Shown here: positions 25,469 to 33,189 of the stretch, in pieces
How positions within the stretch are numbered: the stretch's first letter is position 1
How the letters are laid out: each line of letters begins with the position of its first letter
Source of the DNA: Actinomycetes bacterium
GTDB taxonomy: Bacteria; Actinomycetota; Acidimicrobiia; Acidimicrobiales; RAAP-2
NCBI GenBank assembly: GCA_021806045.1
Contig: JAJZDI010000024.1
Location: 1 to 40,724 of the forward strand
Direction: 5' to 3'
DNA length: 40,724 bases
Notes under the pieces: model-generated
What the model saw: the letters and a program-made list of their open reading frames with translations, nothing else
What the model was told of the DNA's origin: nothing
Databases searched by the model: none
Made by a program: the position numbers and the translations under genes

Positions 25469-25564
25469 ATTGGTTGTACTCCAGCGACACACCGGGACGA
25501 ACCCGGATCGCGACGAACGGCGGCCGGCCCGGCCGGAGCCCAGAGAGAAGCAGAGGTGTAAGCA

Positions 25565-25936
25565 ATGGCCACGGTGACGCTGACCAAGGACAACTTCGAG
25601 GACGTGGTGACGAACAACGAGGTCGTCCTGATCGACTTCTGGGCATCGTGGTGCGGGCCCTGCCGGATGTTCGGCCCCATCTTCGAGAAGGCGTCCGAGC
25701 GCTACCCCGACTTCGTGTTCGGCAAGGTCGACACCGAGGACCAGCAGGAGCTGGCCGGCTCGTTCGGCATCATGTCGATCCCGACGCTCATGATCATCCG
25801 TGACCAGATCACGTTGTTCGCCCAGCCCGGGGCGCTGCCGGAGGCGGCCCTCGAGGACCTGATCGGCCAGGTGAAGGCGCTCGACATGGACGACGTCCGG
25901 CGCCAGATCGCCGATCGGGAGCAGGCACCGGCCTGA
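25565..25936 (+). CDS. thioredoxin of the DUF302-linked type
   Basis: 123 residues, single thioredoxin domain. The active site is WASWCGPC with C30 and C33, followed by FGPIFEKASERYPDFVFGKVDTEDQ in two adjacent segments and the cis-proline motif MSIPTLMIIRDQ. The C-terminal helix is extended by about 15 charged residues (MDDVRRQIADREQ). It is preceded by a purine-rich site (AGAGGTGTAAGCA) and by the CsoR/CstR-type operator, and is followed 161 bases later by a DUF302 gene. Thioredoxin plus DUF302 under such an operator points to reactive-sulfur or thiophilic-metal stress; the general role in disulfide reduction is established for the family. Confidence 0.92.
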   Translation: MATVTLTKDNFEDVVTNNEVVLIDFWASWCGPCRMFGPIFEKASERYPDFVFGKVDTEDQQELAGSFGIMSIPTLMIIRDQITLFAQPGALPEAALEDLIGQVKALDMDDVRRQIADREQAPA

Positions 25937-26097
25937 CATGCCGCACCGGTGCCGGGCTCGCCGCCCGGTGCCGGTGGCGTGCCGGCGCTGGCAGGGCCGG
26001 CATCGTCGGGATCTCCGCACCGGGCGTCGCAATGTCCCGAACCCCGACGTCCCGAAGCCGGACGTTCCGAATCGCAGACCATGAAGGCAGGAACACG

Positions 26098-26469
26098 ATG
26101 AAAGCAATCGAGAAGGTCGTCCCCGGCACCCGGGTCGAGGTGGAGCCGGCCGTGAGGCAGGTACTCGCCGACCAGGGCTTCGGCGTCCTCACCGAGATCG
26201 ACGTCGAGGCGACCATCCAGGCCAAGCTCGGCGTGGCGGGCCCACCGGTGAAGATCCTGGGCGCGTGCAACCCCGGCTTCGCCAAGCAGGCCCTCGAGCT
26301 CGACCCGTCGGTGGCCCTGCTCCTCCCGTGCAACGTCGTGCTGCGTGACGTCGACGAGGGCACGCTGGTGTCCATCGCCGACCCCCGGGCGCTCATGGAC
26401 GCGCCCGAGTTCGAGGCGTTGGCCGACGAGGCGGCCGGCAGGCTGCAGGCAGCCGTCGACGCCCTCTGA
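26098..26469 (+). CDS. DUF302 domain protein
   Basis: 123 residues, a complete single DUF302 domain of unknown biochemical function. Visible: VEVEPAVRQVLADQGFGVLT and IDVEATIQAKLG, then the signature VKILGACNPGFAKQAL and VALLLPCNVVLRDVDEG. Two cysteines (C57 and C78) sit in the two most conserved motifs and could bind metal or carry persulfide. The ATG at 26098 has AAGGCAGGA as ribosome binding site. DUF302 genes are found next to CsoR/CstR regulators, thioredoxins and rhodaneses in many bacteria, matching the thioredoxin and operator here. Confidence 0.9.
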   Translation: MKAIEKVVPGTRVEVEPAVRQVLADQGFGVLTEIDVEATIQAKLGVAGPPVKILGACNPGFAKQALELDPSVALLLPCNVVLRDVDEGTLVSIADPRALMDAPEFEALADEAAGRLQAAVDAL

Positions 26470-26485
26470 TCTCCCCATCCCCCCC

Positions 26486-26517
26486 GGGGCCGGCCCGCAG
26501 CGACGCGGGCCGGCCCC
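26486..26517 (+). terminator. strong hairpin terminator after the DUF302 gene
   Basis: A perfect 13-bp GC stem, GGGGCCGGCCCGC and GCGGGCCGGCCCC, around the six-base loop AGCGAC, starting 16 bases after the stop codon. It is followed by a short pyrimidine-rich stretch (ACCTGTTCTCCCC). Confidence 0.8.
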
Positions 26518-26533
26518 ACCTGTTCTCCCCGGT

Positions 26534-26572
26534 CGTCCGGCCAGCTCGCACGCACCGAGAGCTGGTCGGACG
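26534..26572 (-). terminator. hairpin terminator of the cydABDC operon
   Basis: A 14-bp stem (CGTCCGGCCAGCTC with GAGCTGGTCGGACG, one G.T pair) around an 11-base loop. It lies 87 bases beyond the cydC stop codon on the minus strand and back to back with the hairpin that serves the convergent DUF302 unit. The gap next to cydC holds two copies of a 17-bp direct repeat. Confidence 0.6.
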
Positions 26573-26659
26573 CCGGCCGGAGGATCCGGGCCCAGCCGGT
26601 CGGCCCGCAGGACGGTTCCGTCCATCTGGCCGGCCCGCTGGTCAGCTCCGGCCCGCTGG

Positions 26660-28501
26660 TCAGCTCCGTTCGGAGGAGACCTTCCCGGCGGCGAGGGTGA
26701 CGACCCGATCGAAGCCTTCGAGGTCTGAGCGGCCGTAGGCGTCGTCGGGATGGGTGATCCACACCACCGATCTCGGCCCTGCACTGGCGACCACCGAACT
26801 CCGAAGCGCGGAGGCCGTCGCCCGGTCCAGGTGAGCCGTCGGCTCGTCGAGGATGACCACGGGCCGGCCCGACACCAGCGCACGGGCGACCCCCAGCCGC
26901 CGCCGCTCGCCGCCCGACAGCCAACGCCGTCCGTCACCTGGCCGCGTGGCCACCGGCGGCGCCAGATCGGTGCCGAGCCCGTCGGCCAGACCCTCGAACC
27001 AGGAACCGAGGCCGGCGGTGTCCAGCGCGCCGACGAGGTCACCGTCGGAGGCTGCCGGTGCGGCCAACCGGAGGTTCTCGCGCAGGGTGGTGCGGAAGAT
27101 GTGGACCTCCGACGGGGCCCACGCCATCACCCCGGTGGGCGGGGCGCCTGGCGGCCCATCCGCAGGCGGCCCATCCGCTGGCGACCCGTCCACCGGGTGC
27201 GGCACGAAGCGCACCGATCCGTTGGTCAGATCGACGAACCCGAGCAGCGCGTACCCGAGCGTGGTCTTGCCCGAACCCGACGGTCCCACGACGGCGATCC
27301 GTTCACCTGACCCGATGACCAGGTCCACGCCGTCGAGCACCGGCCGCCGGCCGGTGCCGCCGCCGACACGGACGGCGTCGACCACGACGTCGGGCACCTG
27401 TCGGGCCCCGATGGGCCGGACGTGCTGGCCACTGGTCGCCGGGCCTGGCGGGTCGCTGGTCGTCAGGGATGGCTTGCCACCGGTGTCCCGCTCCGACGAC
27501 GCCAGGAGGCGCAGAGCACGGCCGAGGCGGGCGGTCAGGAGCGGGACGTCGGCGAAGGCGGGGGCGACGGAGGCCACCGCCTGCATGCCGGACAGGGCGA
27601 GCAGGGCGGCGACGGCCACGGTCGTCCCGGCCAGCGCCCCCCGTTCGAAGGGGTCGACGCTGGTTGCCACGACGGCGGCGGTCACCCCGCCGACCAGTGC
27701 GGTGCCGAGCGCGTCCACCACCGCCGCCGCCCACGCCCGGTGCCGGCGATGGCCGGCGGCGCCGGCTTCGAGCTGGTCGAGCCGGTCGAGGTAGGTGGTG
27801 CCGGCGCCCAGCGCCGCCAGCTCGTCGGCGCCGTCGGCCAGCTCCACCAGGAGCGCATTGCGGTCGCTCCGCCTGGCCGCGTCGGTGAGCGCCCCCCGGC
27901 CCCCGGCCCAGGCGCCGGCGGCCGGGAGGGCGACGAGCGCCAGTGCCATGCCGGCAACGACGGCCAGCGCGGCTGCCGGATCCAGGACGGCGATCAGGAG
28001 CACGACCACCACGGCGGTGAGGGTGGCCGAGGCGAAGGGCAGCGCGGCCCGTACGGTCAGGTCCTGCACGCCGTCGAGGTCGGAGACGAGGCGGGTGAGG
28101 AGGTCCCCCCGGCGGGTGCCGGGCCACCGCCCCGGCACCAGGGGCTCGAGGCGGACGAAGGCATCGGCGCGCACACGGGTGAGGACGGTGAGCGCCAGGT
28201 CGTGACCGGTCAGCCGTTCGCCGTAGCGGGCGGCAGCCCGTGTCAGGGCGAAGAAGCGGACGCCGACGATGGCGACGGACAGGGTGAGGATGGGGGGCCG
28301 GTGCGAGGCGGCCGCGATCAGCCAGGCGCTGGTGGCCAGCAGGCCGATGCCGGCGAGCTCGGCCCCGGCCCCCGACGCCAGTGCGGCGCCGGCCCGCCAC
28401 CGCTCGCCACGGCGCAGGCGGAGGACGGCGGCAGCCTCCCGCCGACGTTCGGCCCGGGATGCCCCCCCGGACGGGCGATGGCCGGACGGGTGCACCGCCA
28501 T
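26660..28501 (-). CDS. cydC: thiol reductant ABC exporter subunit CydC
   Basis: About 613 residues, half of the heterodimeric ABC exporter that moves cysteine/glutathione-type thiols and is needed to assemble cytochrome bd. The N-terminal membrane domain has the CydC hallmarks LLATSAWLIAAASHRPPI, LTRAAARYGERLTGHD and RRGDLLTRLVSDLDGVQDL. The C-terminal ATPase shows Walker A GPSGSGKTT, signature LSGGERRRLGVARAL and Walker B VVILDEPTAHLD. A Pro/Ala/Asp-rich insert (27150-27194) encoded by a 15-bp repeat sits in the nucleotide-binding domain just after the beta strand that follows Walker A. The ATG at 28501 shares one base with the cydD stop codon (TGATG); a GTG one codon earlier is possible. 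Confidence 0.93.
   Translation of the reverse strand: MAVHPSGHRPSGGASRAERRREAAAVLRLRRGERWRAGAALASGAGAELAGIGLLATSAWLIAAASHRPPILTLSVAIVGVRFFALTRAAARYGERLTGHDLALTVLTRVRADAFVRLEPLVPGRWPGTRRGDLLTRLVSDLDGVQDLTVRAALPFASATLTAVVVVLLIAVLDPAAALAVVAGMALALVALPAAGAWAGGRGALTDAARRSDRNALLVELADGADELAALGAGTTYLDRLDQLEAGAAGHRRHRAWAAAVVDALGTALVGGVTAAVVATSVDPFERGALAGTTVAVAALLALSGMQAVASVAPAFADVPLLTARLGRALRLLASSERDTGGKPSLTTSDPPGPATSGQHVRPIGARQVPDVVVDAVRVGGGTGRRPVLDGVDLVIGSGERIAVVGPSGSGKTTLGYALLGFVDLTNGSVRFVPHPVDGSPADGPPADGPPGAPPTGVMAWAPSEVHIFRTTLRENLRLAAPAASDGDLVGALDTAGLGSWFEGLADGLGTDLAPPVATRPGDGRRWLSGGERRRLGVARALVSGRPVVILDEPTAHLDRATASALRSSVVASAGPRSVVWITHPDDAYGRSDLEGFDRVVTLAAGKVSSERS
27150..27194. repeat. 15-bp in-frame tandem repeat in cydC
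   Basis: Three copies of GGCGGCCCATCCGCA with increasing divergence, encoding repeated Ala-Asp-Gly-Pro-Pro units inserted in the ATPase domain of CydC. Confidence 0.85.
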
Positions 28502-30441
28502 CACGCCCCCTCCCGCTCATGGGGCGGAGGGGGGTTCCCGTGGGGGACCGCGGTCGCGCCGGCGAGGGCGGGGCTGGCGGCGAGGGCGGGGCTGGCGGCG
28601 AGGGCGGGGCTGGCGGCGATGGCGGGGGGGCCGGTTTCGAGGGCGCCCCCGGCCACGTGCACGATGCGCGTGGCCAGGTCGAGGGGCGCGACGCGATGGG
28701 TGGCGAGGAGCACCGTCCGCCCGGCCAGCACGGTCGCCAGCCGGTCCACCACCCGGCGCTCGGTGGCCGGGTCGAGGTGTGACGTGGGCTCGTCCAACAC
28801 CACCAGCCACGCGTCCCGCCTGAGGATGACACGCGCCACGGCCAGTCGCTGGCGCTCGCCGGCGCTCAATCCCGTGCCACCCTCGCCGACCGGGGCATCG
28901 AGGCCGCCGGGCAGCCGGGCCACGAGCGGGGCCAGGTCGGCACGGTCGAGCGCGTCCCACAGCGCGCTGTCGTCCCGGTGGACGCCGGAGGCGGTGTCCG
29001 TGCCGAGGACCAGGTTGTCCCGGATGGTCCCGGCGACGACGATCGGATCCTGGCCGACCCAGCCGACGGCCGACCGCCACGCCCCGTCCGGCCCACCCGG
29101 GTCGATGGAACCGGCGATCCGCACCGTCCCGCTGGACGGCAGCGCCAAGCCGGCCACGGCACGCAGGAGGGTCGTCTTCCCGGCGCCGCTGGGTCCGACG
29201 AGAGCCACCCGCTCGCCCGGTGCGACGTCGAGGTCGACGCCGGTGACCATGGTCACGCCGCCGCTCGTCACGCGCAGGTGGCGGACGGAGACGGCCGGCG
29301 GGCTACCCACCGGGGCCGGCGGGTGCCGCACGGGCACTGGCGCCTTCTCCTCCGGTTTTCCCTCCGGTACCGTCGTGCCGCCGATGGGGCCGGCCTGCGG
29401 CCGGAGGGAGCCGAAGCGGGCTGCATAGGCATCGAGCGCAGCGAGTCCCTCGGTCGACCCGTGGAAGCTGGCAGCCGCCCGCCGCAGGGGCAGGAAGACC
29501 TCGGGTGTGAGGACGAGCACGGCCAGGGCGGGGGCGAGGGTGATCCGCCCGTCGACCAGGCGGATCCCGAGAGGGACGGCCACCAGCGCGGTGCCGATGG
29601 TCGCCAGCAGCTCCAGCGCGAAGGCGGAGAGGAACGACACGGCCAGCACGCCCATCGTGGCCCGGCGGAGACGCTCGTCGGCCTCGGCCATGGCCCGGCG
29701 CTCGTGGGCGGTCCGATCGAAGGCCCGCAGCGTGGCCAGGCCCTCGACGGCGTCGAGGAAGCGCGCCGACAGGCCCGAGAGCGCCTCCCACCGCCGGGCC
29801 ACCCGTTCCTCGGTGCGCCGGCCGATGAGGACCATGAACACGGGTACGAGGGCCAGGGGGACGGCCACGATGGCCAGGGACATGGGGTCGATCCACCCGA
29901 TGGTGAGGAGGACCACCGGGGTGATCACGGCGGCGGCGAGCGTGGTCGGGACCACCTGGCGCACGTAGTCCTCGACGGCGTCGAGCCCGGGGCCGAGGAC
30001 CACGGCCGGTGGTGCCTCGCCGGAGGGGTCGGGAGGGCCGGGTGGGCTGGTGAGGAGGAAGGCGGCACCCCGGCGGCGGAGCACGCGCACGGTGCGGCCG
30101 GCGCCCCCGGCGGCCAGCCGGCCGGCGGCGATGGAGACGGCGGCGCGCAGGACCGTGGCGGCAACGAAGACGGCCAGGTGGGAACCGACGGTGCCGGGCG
30201 CCGGCTGCGGTCCGGCCAGGGCGGCCACCGCTGCGGCGAGCGAGACGGCCTGGGCGGCGATCGCCGCTCCCCGCAGACCCTCCAGTCCGGCGACGGTCGC
30301 CGTCCACCACCGGGCACCGGGGACGGCGTCGAGGAGGCGGCGTTCGAGGGGGCCCCGGCGCTCGAGGGGGCCCCGGCGCTCCGGCACGGGCCGGGGTGCC
30401 CCGCCACGCCCGGTGCGGGGACGGTGCCCGGTCCGGCTCAC
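28501..30441 (-). CDS. cydD: thiol reductant ABC exporter subunit CydD
   Basis: 646 residues, partner of CydC. The membrane half includes YVRQVVPTTLAAAVITPVVL, a GRRTEERVARRWEALSGLS stretch and FLDAVEGLATLRAFDRTAHE; the substrate-gate region has EVFLPLRRAAASFHGSTEG, typical of CydD. The ATPase half has Walker A GPSGAGKTT, signature LSAGERQRLAVARVILR and Walker B VVLDEPTSHLDP. The GTG at 30441 overlaps the cydB stop codon (GTGA). Two disordered parts are encoded by tandem repeats: a RRGPLE repeat near the N-terminus (30343-30378) and an Ala/Ser/Pro repeat in the C-terminal tail (28561-28614). Confidence 0.93.
   Translation of the reverse strand: MSRTGHRPRTGRGGAPRPVPERRGPLERRGPLERRLLDAVPGARWWTATVAGLEGLRGAAIAAQAVSLAAAVAALAGPQPAPGTVGSHLAVFVAATVLRAAVSIAAGRLAAGGAGRTVRVLRRRGAAFLLTSPPGPPDPSGEAPPAVVLGPGLDAVEDYVRQVVPTTLAAAVITPVVLLTIGWIDPMSLAIVAVPLALVPVFMVLIGRRTEERVARRWEALSGLSARFLDAVEGLATLRAFDRTAHERRAMAEADERLRRATMGVLAVSFLSAFALELLATIGTALVAVPLGIRLVDGRITLAPALAVLVLTPEVFLPLRRAAASFHGSTEGLAALDAYAARFGSLRPQAGPIGGTTVPEGKPEEKAPVPVRHPPAPVGSPPAVSVRHLRVTSGGVTMVTGVDLDVAPGERVALVGPSGAGKTTLLRAVAGLALPSSGTVRIAGSIDPGGPDGAWRSAVGWVGQDPIVVAGTIRDNLVLGTDTASGVHRDDSALWDALDRADLAPLVARLPGGLDAPVGEGGTGLSAGERQRLAVARVILRRDAWLVVLDEPTSHLDPATERRVVDRLATVLAGRTVLLATHRVAPLDLATRIVHVAGGALETGPPAIAASPALAASPALAASPALAGATAVPHGNPPPPHEREGA
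28561..28614. repeat. 18-bp in-frame tandem repeat in the CydD tail
   Basis: Three perfect copies of GGCGAGGGCGGGGCTGGC plus a partial one, encoding Ala-Ser-Pro-Ala-Leu-Ala units in the C-terminal tail of CydD. Confidence 0.92.
30343..30378. repeat. 18-bp in-frame direct repeat near the CydD N-terminus
   Basis: Two copies of TCGAGGGGGCCCCGGCG with a variable first base, encoding RRGPLE twice in the N-terminal leader of CydD before the first membrane segment. Confidence 0.85.
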
Positions 30442-31478
30442 GGATGGAGGTCGGGAACCGGTGGTCGGGAGAGCCGACCCCGGAACACCCAGTAGCTCCA
30501 CGCCTGGTACCCGAGGACGAGCGGTGTGAAGACGGCGGCCACGATGCTCATGACCAGGAGCGTCTCGTGGGCGGAGGAGGCGTTCCAGATGGTGAGGGAC
30601 CGGGTCGGCACGGTCGAGACCATCACCCGCGGGAACAGCGACGTGAAGGCGGCGGCGGTGAGGGTGAGGATGGCGGTGCCGGTGGCGGCGAATGCCCAGG
30701 CGTCCCTGTGGCGGAGCACGGCGGCTCCGGCGCCGGCGACGGCGGCCGCGGCAACCGCACCGAGCACCCAGGGTATGGCGGCAGGCACCCGATGGGCGAC
30801 CGGACCGCCACGGCCGTCCAGCCCGACCCACACCACGAGGGCGGCCACCAGCACGGCTGCCGGGGCCCACAGGAGGCGCGCCGCCGCTCGTGCCCGTTCG
30901 GCGAGCTCGCCGGTCGTCTTCAGCGACAGGAACACGGCCCCGTGCAGGCTGAAGAGGACGAGGCTGGCCACGCCCCCGAGGAGGGCGACGGGCTGGAGGA
31001 GCCCGAAGAACCCGCCCGTGTAGTGGTAACCGGGGCCGATCTGCAGCCCGTGGACCAGGTCGGTGAACGCCACCCCCCACAGCAGGGCGGGGATGAGGCT
31101 CCCCACGAACAGGGCCCGGTCCCACCACGCACGCCACCGGGCCGACCGGTCCTTGCCGCGGTACTCGAGGCTGACGCCACGGATGATGAGGCCCACCAGC
31201 ATGAGGAACAGGGCCAGGTAGAAGCCGCTGAACATCGTGGCGTACCAGACGGGGAAGGCGGCGAAGGTGGCCCCGCCGGCCACCAGCAGCCACACCTCGT
31301 TGCCGTCCCACGTCGGACCGATGGTGTTGATGCACATGCGCCGGTCGAGGTCGTCCTTCGACACGAAGGGCGTCAGGATCCCCACCCCGAAGTCGAAGCC
31401 CTCGAGGAAGAAGTAGCCGGTCCACAGCACGGCGATGAGGACGAACCACAGGGTTGCCAGCGTGACGACGGGTGTCAT
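30438..31478 (-). CDS. cydB: cytochrome bd oxidase subunit II
   Basis: 346 residues with 8-9 hydrophobic segments. Hallmarks: ATLWFVLIAVLWTGYFFLEG at the start, FDFGVGILTPFVSKDDLDRR, CINTIGPTWDGNEVWLL, ATMFSGFYLALFLML, LIIRGVSLEYRGK and a FSLHGAVFLSLKTTGE loop. CydB forms the quinol oxidase core with CydA in the cytoplasmic membrane and carries no haem in most actinobacterial enzymes. It is preceded by cydA (96-base gap) and followed by cydD with a GTGA overlap, giving the gene order cydA-cydB-cydD-cydC. Confidence 0.96.
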   Translation of the reverse strand: MTPVVTLATLWFVLIAVLWTGYFFLEGFDFGVGILTPFVSKDDLDRRMCINTIGPTWDGNEVWLLVAGGATFAAFPVWYATMFSGFYLALFLMLVGLIIRGVSLEYRGKDRSARWRAWWDRALFVGSLIPALLWGVAFTDLVHGLQIGPGYHYTGGFFGLLQPVALLGGVASLVLFSLHGAVFLSLKTTGELAERARAAARLLWAPAAVLVAALVVWVGLDGRGGPVAHRVPAAIPWVLGAVAAAAVAGAGAAVLRHRDAWAFAATGTAILTLTAAAFTSLFPRVMVSTVPTRSLTIWNASSAHETLLVMSIVAAVFTPLVLGYQAWSYWVFRGRLSRPPVPDLHP

Positions 31479-31574
31479 GTCAGGTCACCTCTCCGTTGCT
31501 GCCGGTCCACGCGGTGGCGGCCGGTGTCCGCGGTTCCGGGCGTGGGCGTGGGCGTGGGCGCGGACCGGTGCATG

Positions 31575-32963
31575 TCAGTAGACGAGGGCCGGCGAGGATG
31601 CCGGTCCGCTGGTGCCGGCCTCCTCGTCGTGGAGCGGGCGCCGGGCGAAGCGGGCCATCAGCATCACCTCGATGACGCCGAGGACGGTGTACACGAGGGT
31701 GAAGCCGGCCAGGGTGAGGGCGACCGACCCGGCCCCGACGGTGGGTGAGATGGCCTGGTCGGTCCGCATGAGCCCGTTCACCACCCAGGGCTGCCGGCCG
31801 GCCTCGGTGAAGATCCACCCGAACGAGTTGGCCAGGAAGGGTGCGCCGATGGCCAGGAGGGCCGCCCACAGGAACCACCGGGACGAGGTGAGCTTCTTGC
31901 GTCTGGCCAGCCACAGGGCGCCGATGGCCACGGCCAGGATGACGACGCCGAAGCCGATCATCAGCCGGAAGCTCCAGTAGGAGAGCCAGATGACGGGGAC
32001 GTAGCTGCCGGGGCCGTAGGTGGCGGCCTCGTGGGCCTGGACCTGATGGATGCCGGAGACCTGGCCGTTCCACGACATGTCGGCGATCAGGCTCAGCAGG
32101 TGGGGCACGCGGATCTGGAAGATCGGGTTGCCCGACAGGTTGCCCACGGTGAGGATCGAGAAGCTGGCACCGGACTGCGTGTTGTAGAGGGCCTCGGCCG
32201 CAGCCATCTTCATGGGTTGCTGGGTGTCCATGAGGCGGGCCTGGATGTCGCCGGTGATCATCACGCCGATGACGGCCACCAGGCTGACGGCGGCGGCCAG
32301 CTTGGCCGCCCGGAGGAAGGCGGCCGTCTCGCGGTGGCGGAGGAGCTTCCAGGCGCTCACCCCCAGCATGACCATGCCACCGGTGGTGATGGCGGCCAGC
32401 ACGGTGTGGGTGAACTCTGCCCACAGGGTGGAGTTGGCCAGCAGCGCCCAGAAGTCGGTGAGCTCGGCCCGGTCGCCGACGACCTTGTAGCCGACGGGGT
32501 GCTGCATCCAGGCGTTGGCGGCCAGGATGAAGAGCGCGGAGAGCATGGTCCCCACGCTGACCAGCCAGATGGTGGCCAGGTGGAGGCGGGGCGAGAGCTT
32601 CCCGCGGCCGAAGATCCACAGCCCGAGGAAGGTGGACTCCATGAAGAAGGCCAGGAGTCCTTCGATGGCGAGCGGTGCGCCGAAGATGTTGCCCACGAAG
32701 ACCGAGTAGTTGCTCCAGTTCATGCCGAACTGGAACTCCTGGACGATGCCGGTTGCGATCCCCAGGGCGAAGTTGATGACGAACAGCTTCCCGAAGAAGC
32801 GGGCCAGGGCGTCCCACTCCTCGCCGCTCTCGCTGTCCCTCCTGCGGTAGGCGAGGGTCTGCATGACGGCGACCAGGAGTGCCAGCCCGATGGAGACCGG
32901 CACGAAGAGGAAGTGGTACACGGTGGTGATCGCGAACTGCCACCGGTCGAGCATGGTGATCAT
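31575..32963 (-). CDS. cydA: cytochrome bd oxidase subunit I
   Basis: 462 residues, the haem-carrying subunit that oxidises quinol and reduces oxygen to water with high affinity. Conserved parts: WQFAITTVYHFLFVPVSIG with haem ligand His17, FGKLFVINFALGIATGIVQE, GNIFGAPLAIEGLLAFFMES with Glu101 and Glu109, NAWMQHPVGYK, WAEFTHTVLAAIT with His186, and TEAGRQPWVVNGLMRT near the end. The ribosome binding site GGAGGG (32970-32975) with six-base spacing supports the start at 32963 (MITML) rather than the internal Met at residue 4. First gene of cydABDC; a DosR/DevR-like inverted repeat is found 77-93 bases upstream, consistent with induction at low oxygen. Confidence 0.97.
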   Translation of the reverse strand: MITMLDRWQFAITTVYHFLFVPVSIGLALLVAVMQTLAYRRRDSESGEEWDALARFFGKLFVINFALGIATGIVQEFQFGMNWSNYSVFVGNIFGAPLAIEGLLAFFMESTFLGLWIFGRGKLSPRLHLATIWLVSVGTMLSALFILAANAWMQHPVGYKVVGDRAELTDFWALLANSTLWAEFTHTVLAAITTGGMVMLGVSAWKLLRHRETAAFLRAAKLAAAVSLVAVIGVMITGDIQARLMDTQQPMKMAAAEALYNTQSGASFSILTVGNLSGNPIFQIRVPHLLSLIADMSWNGQVSGIHQVQAHEAATYGPGSYVPVIWLSYWSFRLMIGFGVVILAVAIGALWLARRKKLTSSRWFLWAALLAIGAPFLANSFGWIFTEAGRQPWVVNGLMRTDQAISPTVGAGSVALTLAGFTLVYTVLGVIEVMLMARFARRPLHDEEAGTSGPASSPALVY

Positions 32964-33039
32964 CGGTGGCCCTCCACTGCCGGCGTCCGCGCTCCGAGGT
33001 GCATCACCCGCAGTGTCGCCCCGCGGTGGGGGGTGACAG

Positions 33040-33056
33040 TAGGGACGAAGGTCCTA
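33040..33056. promoter_or_regulatory. DosR/DevR-like box candidate upstream of cydA
   Basis: TAGGGACGAAGGTCCTA is an imperfect inverted repeat. Read towards cydA it is AGGACCTTCGTCCC, which by eye matches 11 of 14 core positions of the mycobacterial DosR consensus GGGACTWWAGTCCC. It lies 77-93 bases ahead of the cydA start, a normal place for an activator of the DevR kind. No dosR-like gene is in this window, so the regulator is inferred only. Confidence 0.5.
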
Positions 33057-33130
33057 CGAGATGGTGCCGGATGTCAGGCGAGGGGGTGTGGCGCGGCGGC
33101 TGGGCCTGGTCACGGGAGGTGCCGGGGCCG

Positions 33131-33180
33131 GTTGGGGCCAGTTGGGGCCGGTTGGGGCCGGTTGGGGCCGGTTGGGGCCA
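33131..33180. repeat. 10-bp noncoding tandem repeat
   Basis: Five consecutive copies of GTTGGGGCCG (two end in A) between the cydA promoter region and the stop codon of the convergent-side SDR gene. Unlike the other repeats in the window the unit is not a multiple of three and it lies outside genes. The direct-repeat array has no spacers. Confidence 0.92.
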
Positions 33181-33189
33181 GCGGATCGT

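Noticed and set aside
28978-30495. Open frame of 505 codons on the plus strand
   Set aside because: It is antisense to cydD, whose ABC transporter motifs are unmistakable; the plus-strand translation is low complexity.
33131-33180. CRISPR array
   Set aside because: The copies are contiguous with no unique spacers and the unit is only 10 bp; this is a plain tandem repeat. The same holds for the arrays at 38784-38855 and 40657-40724.
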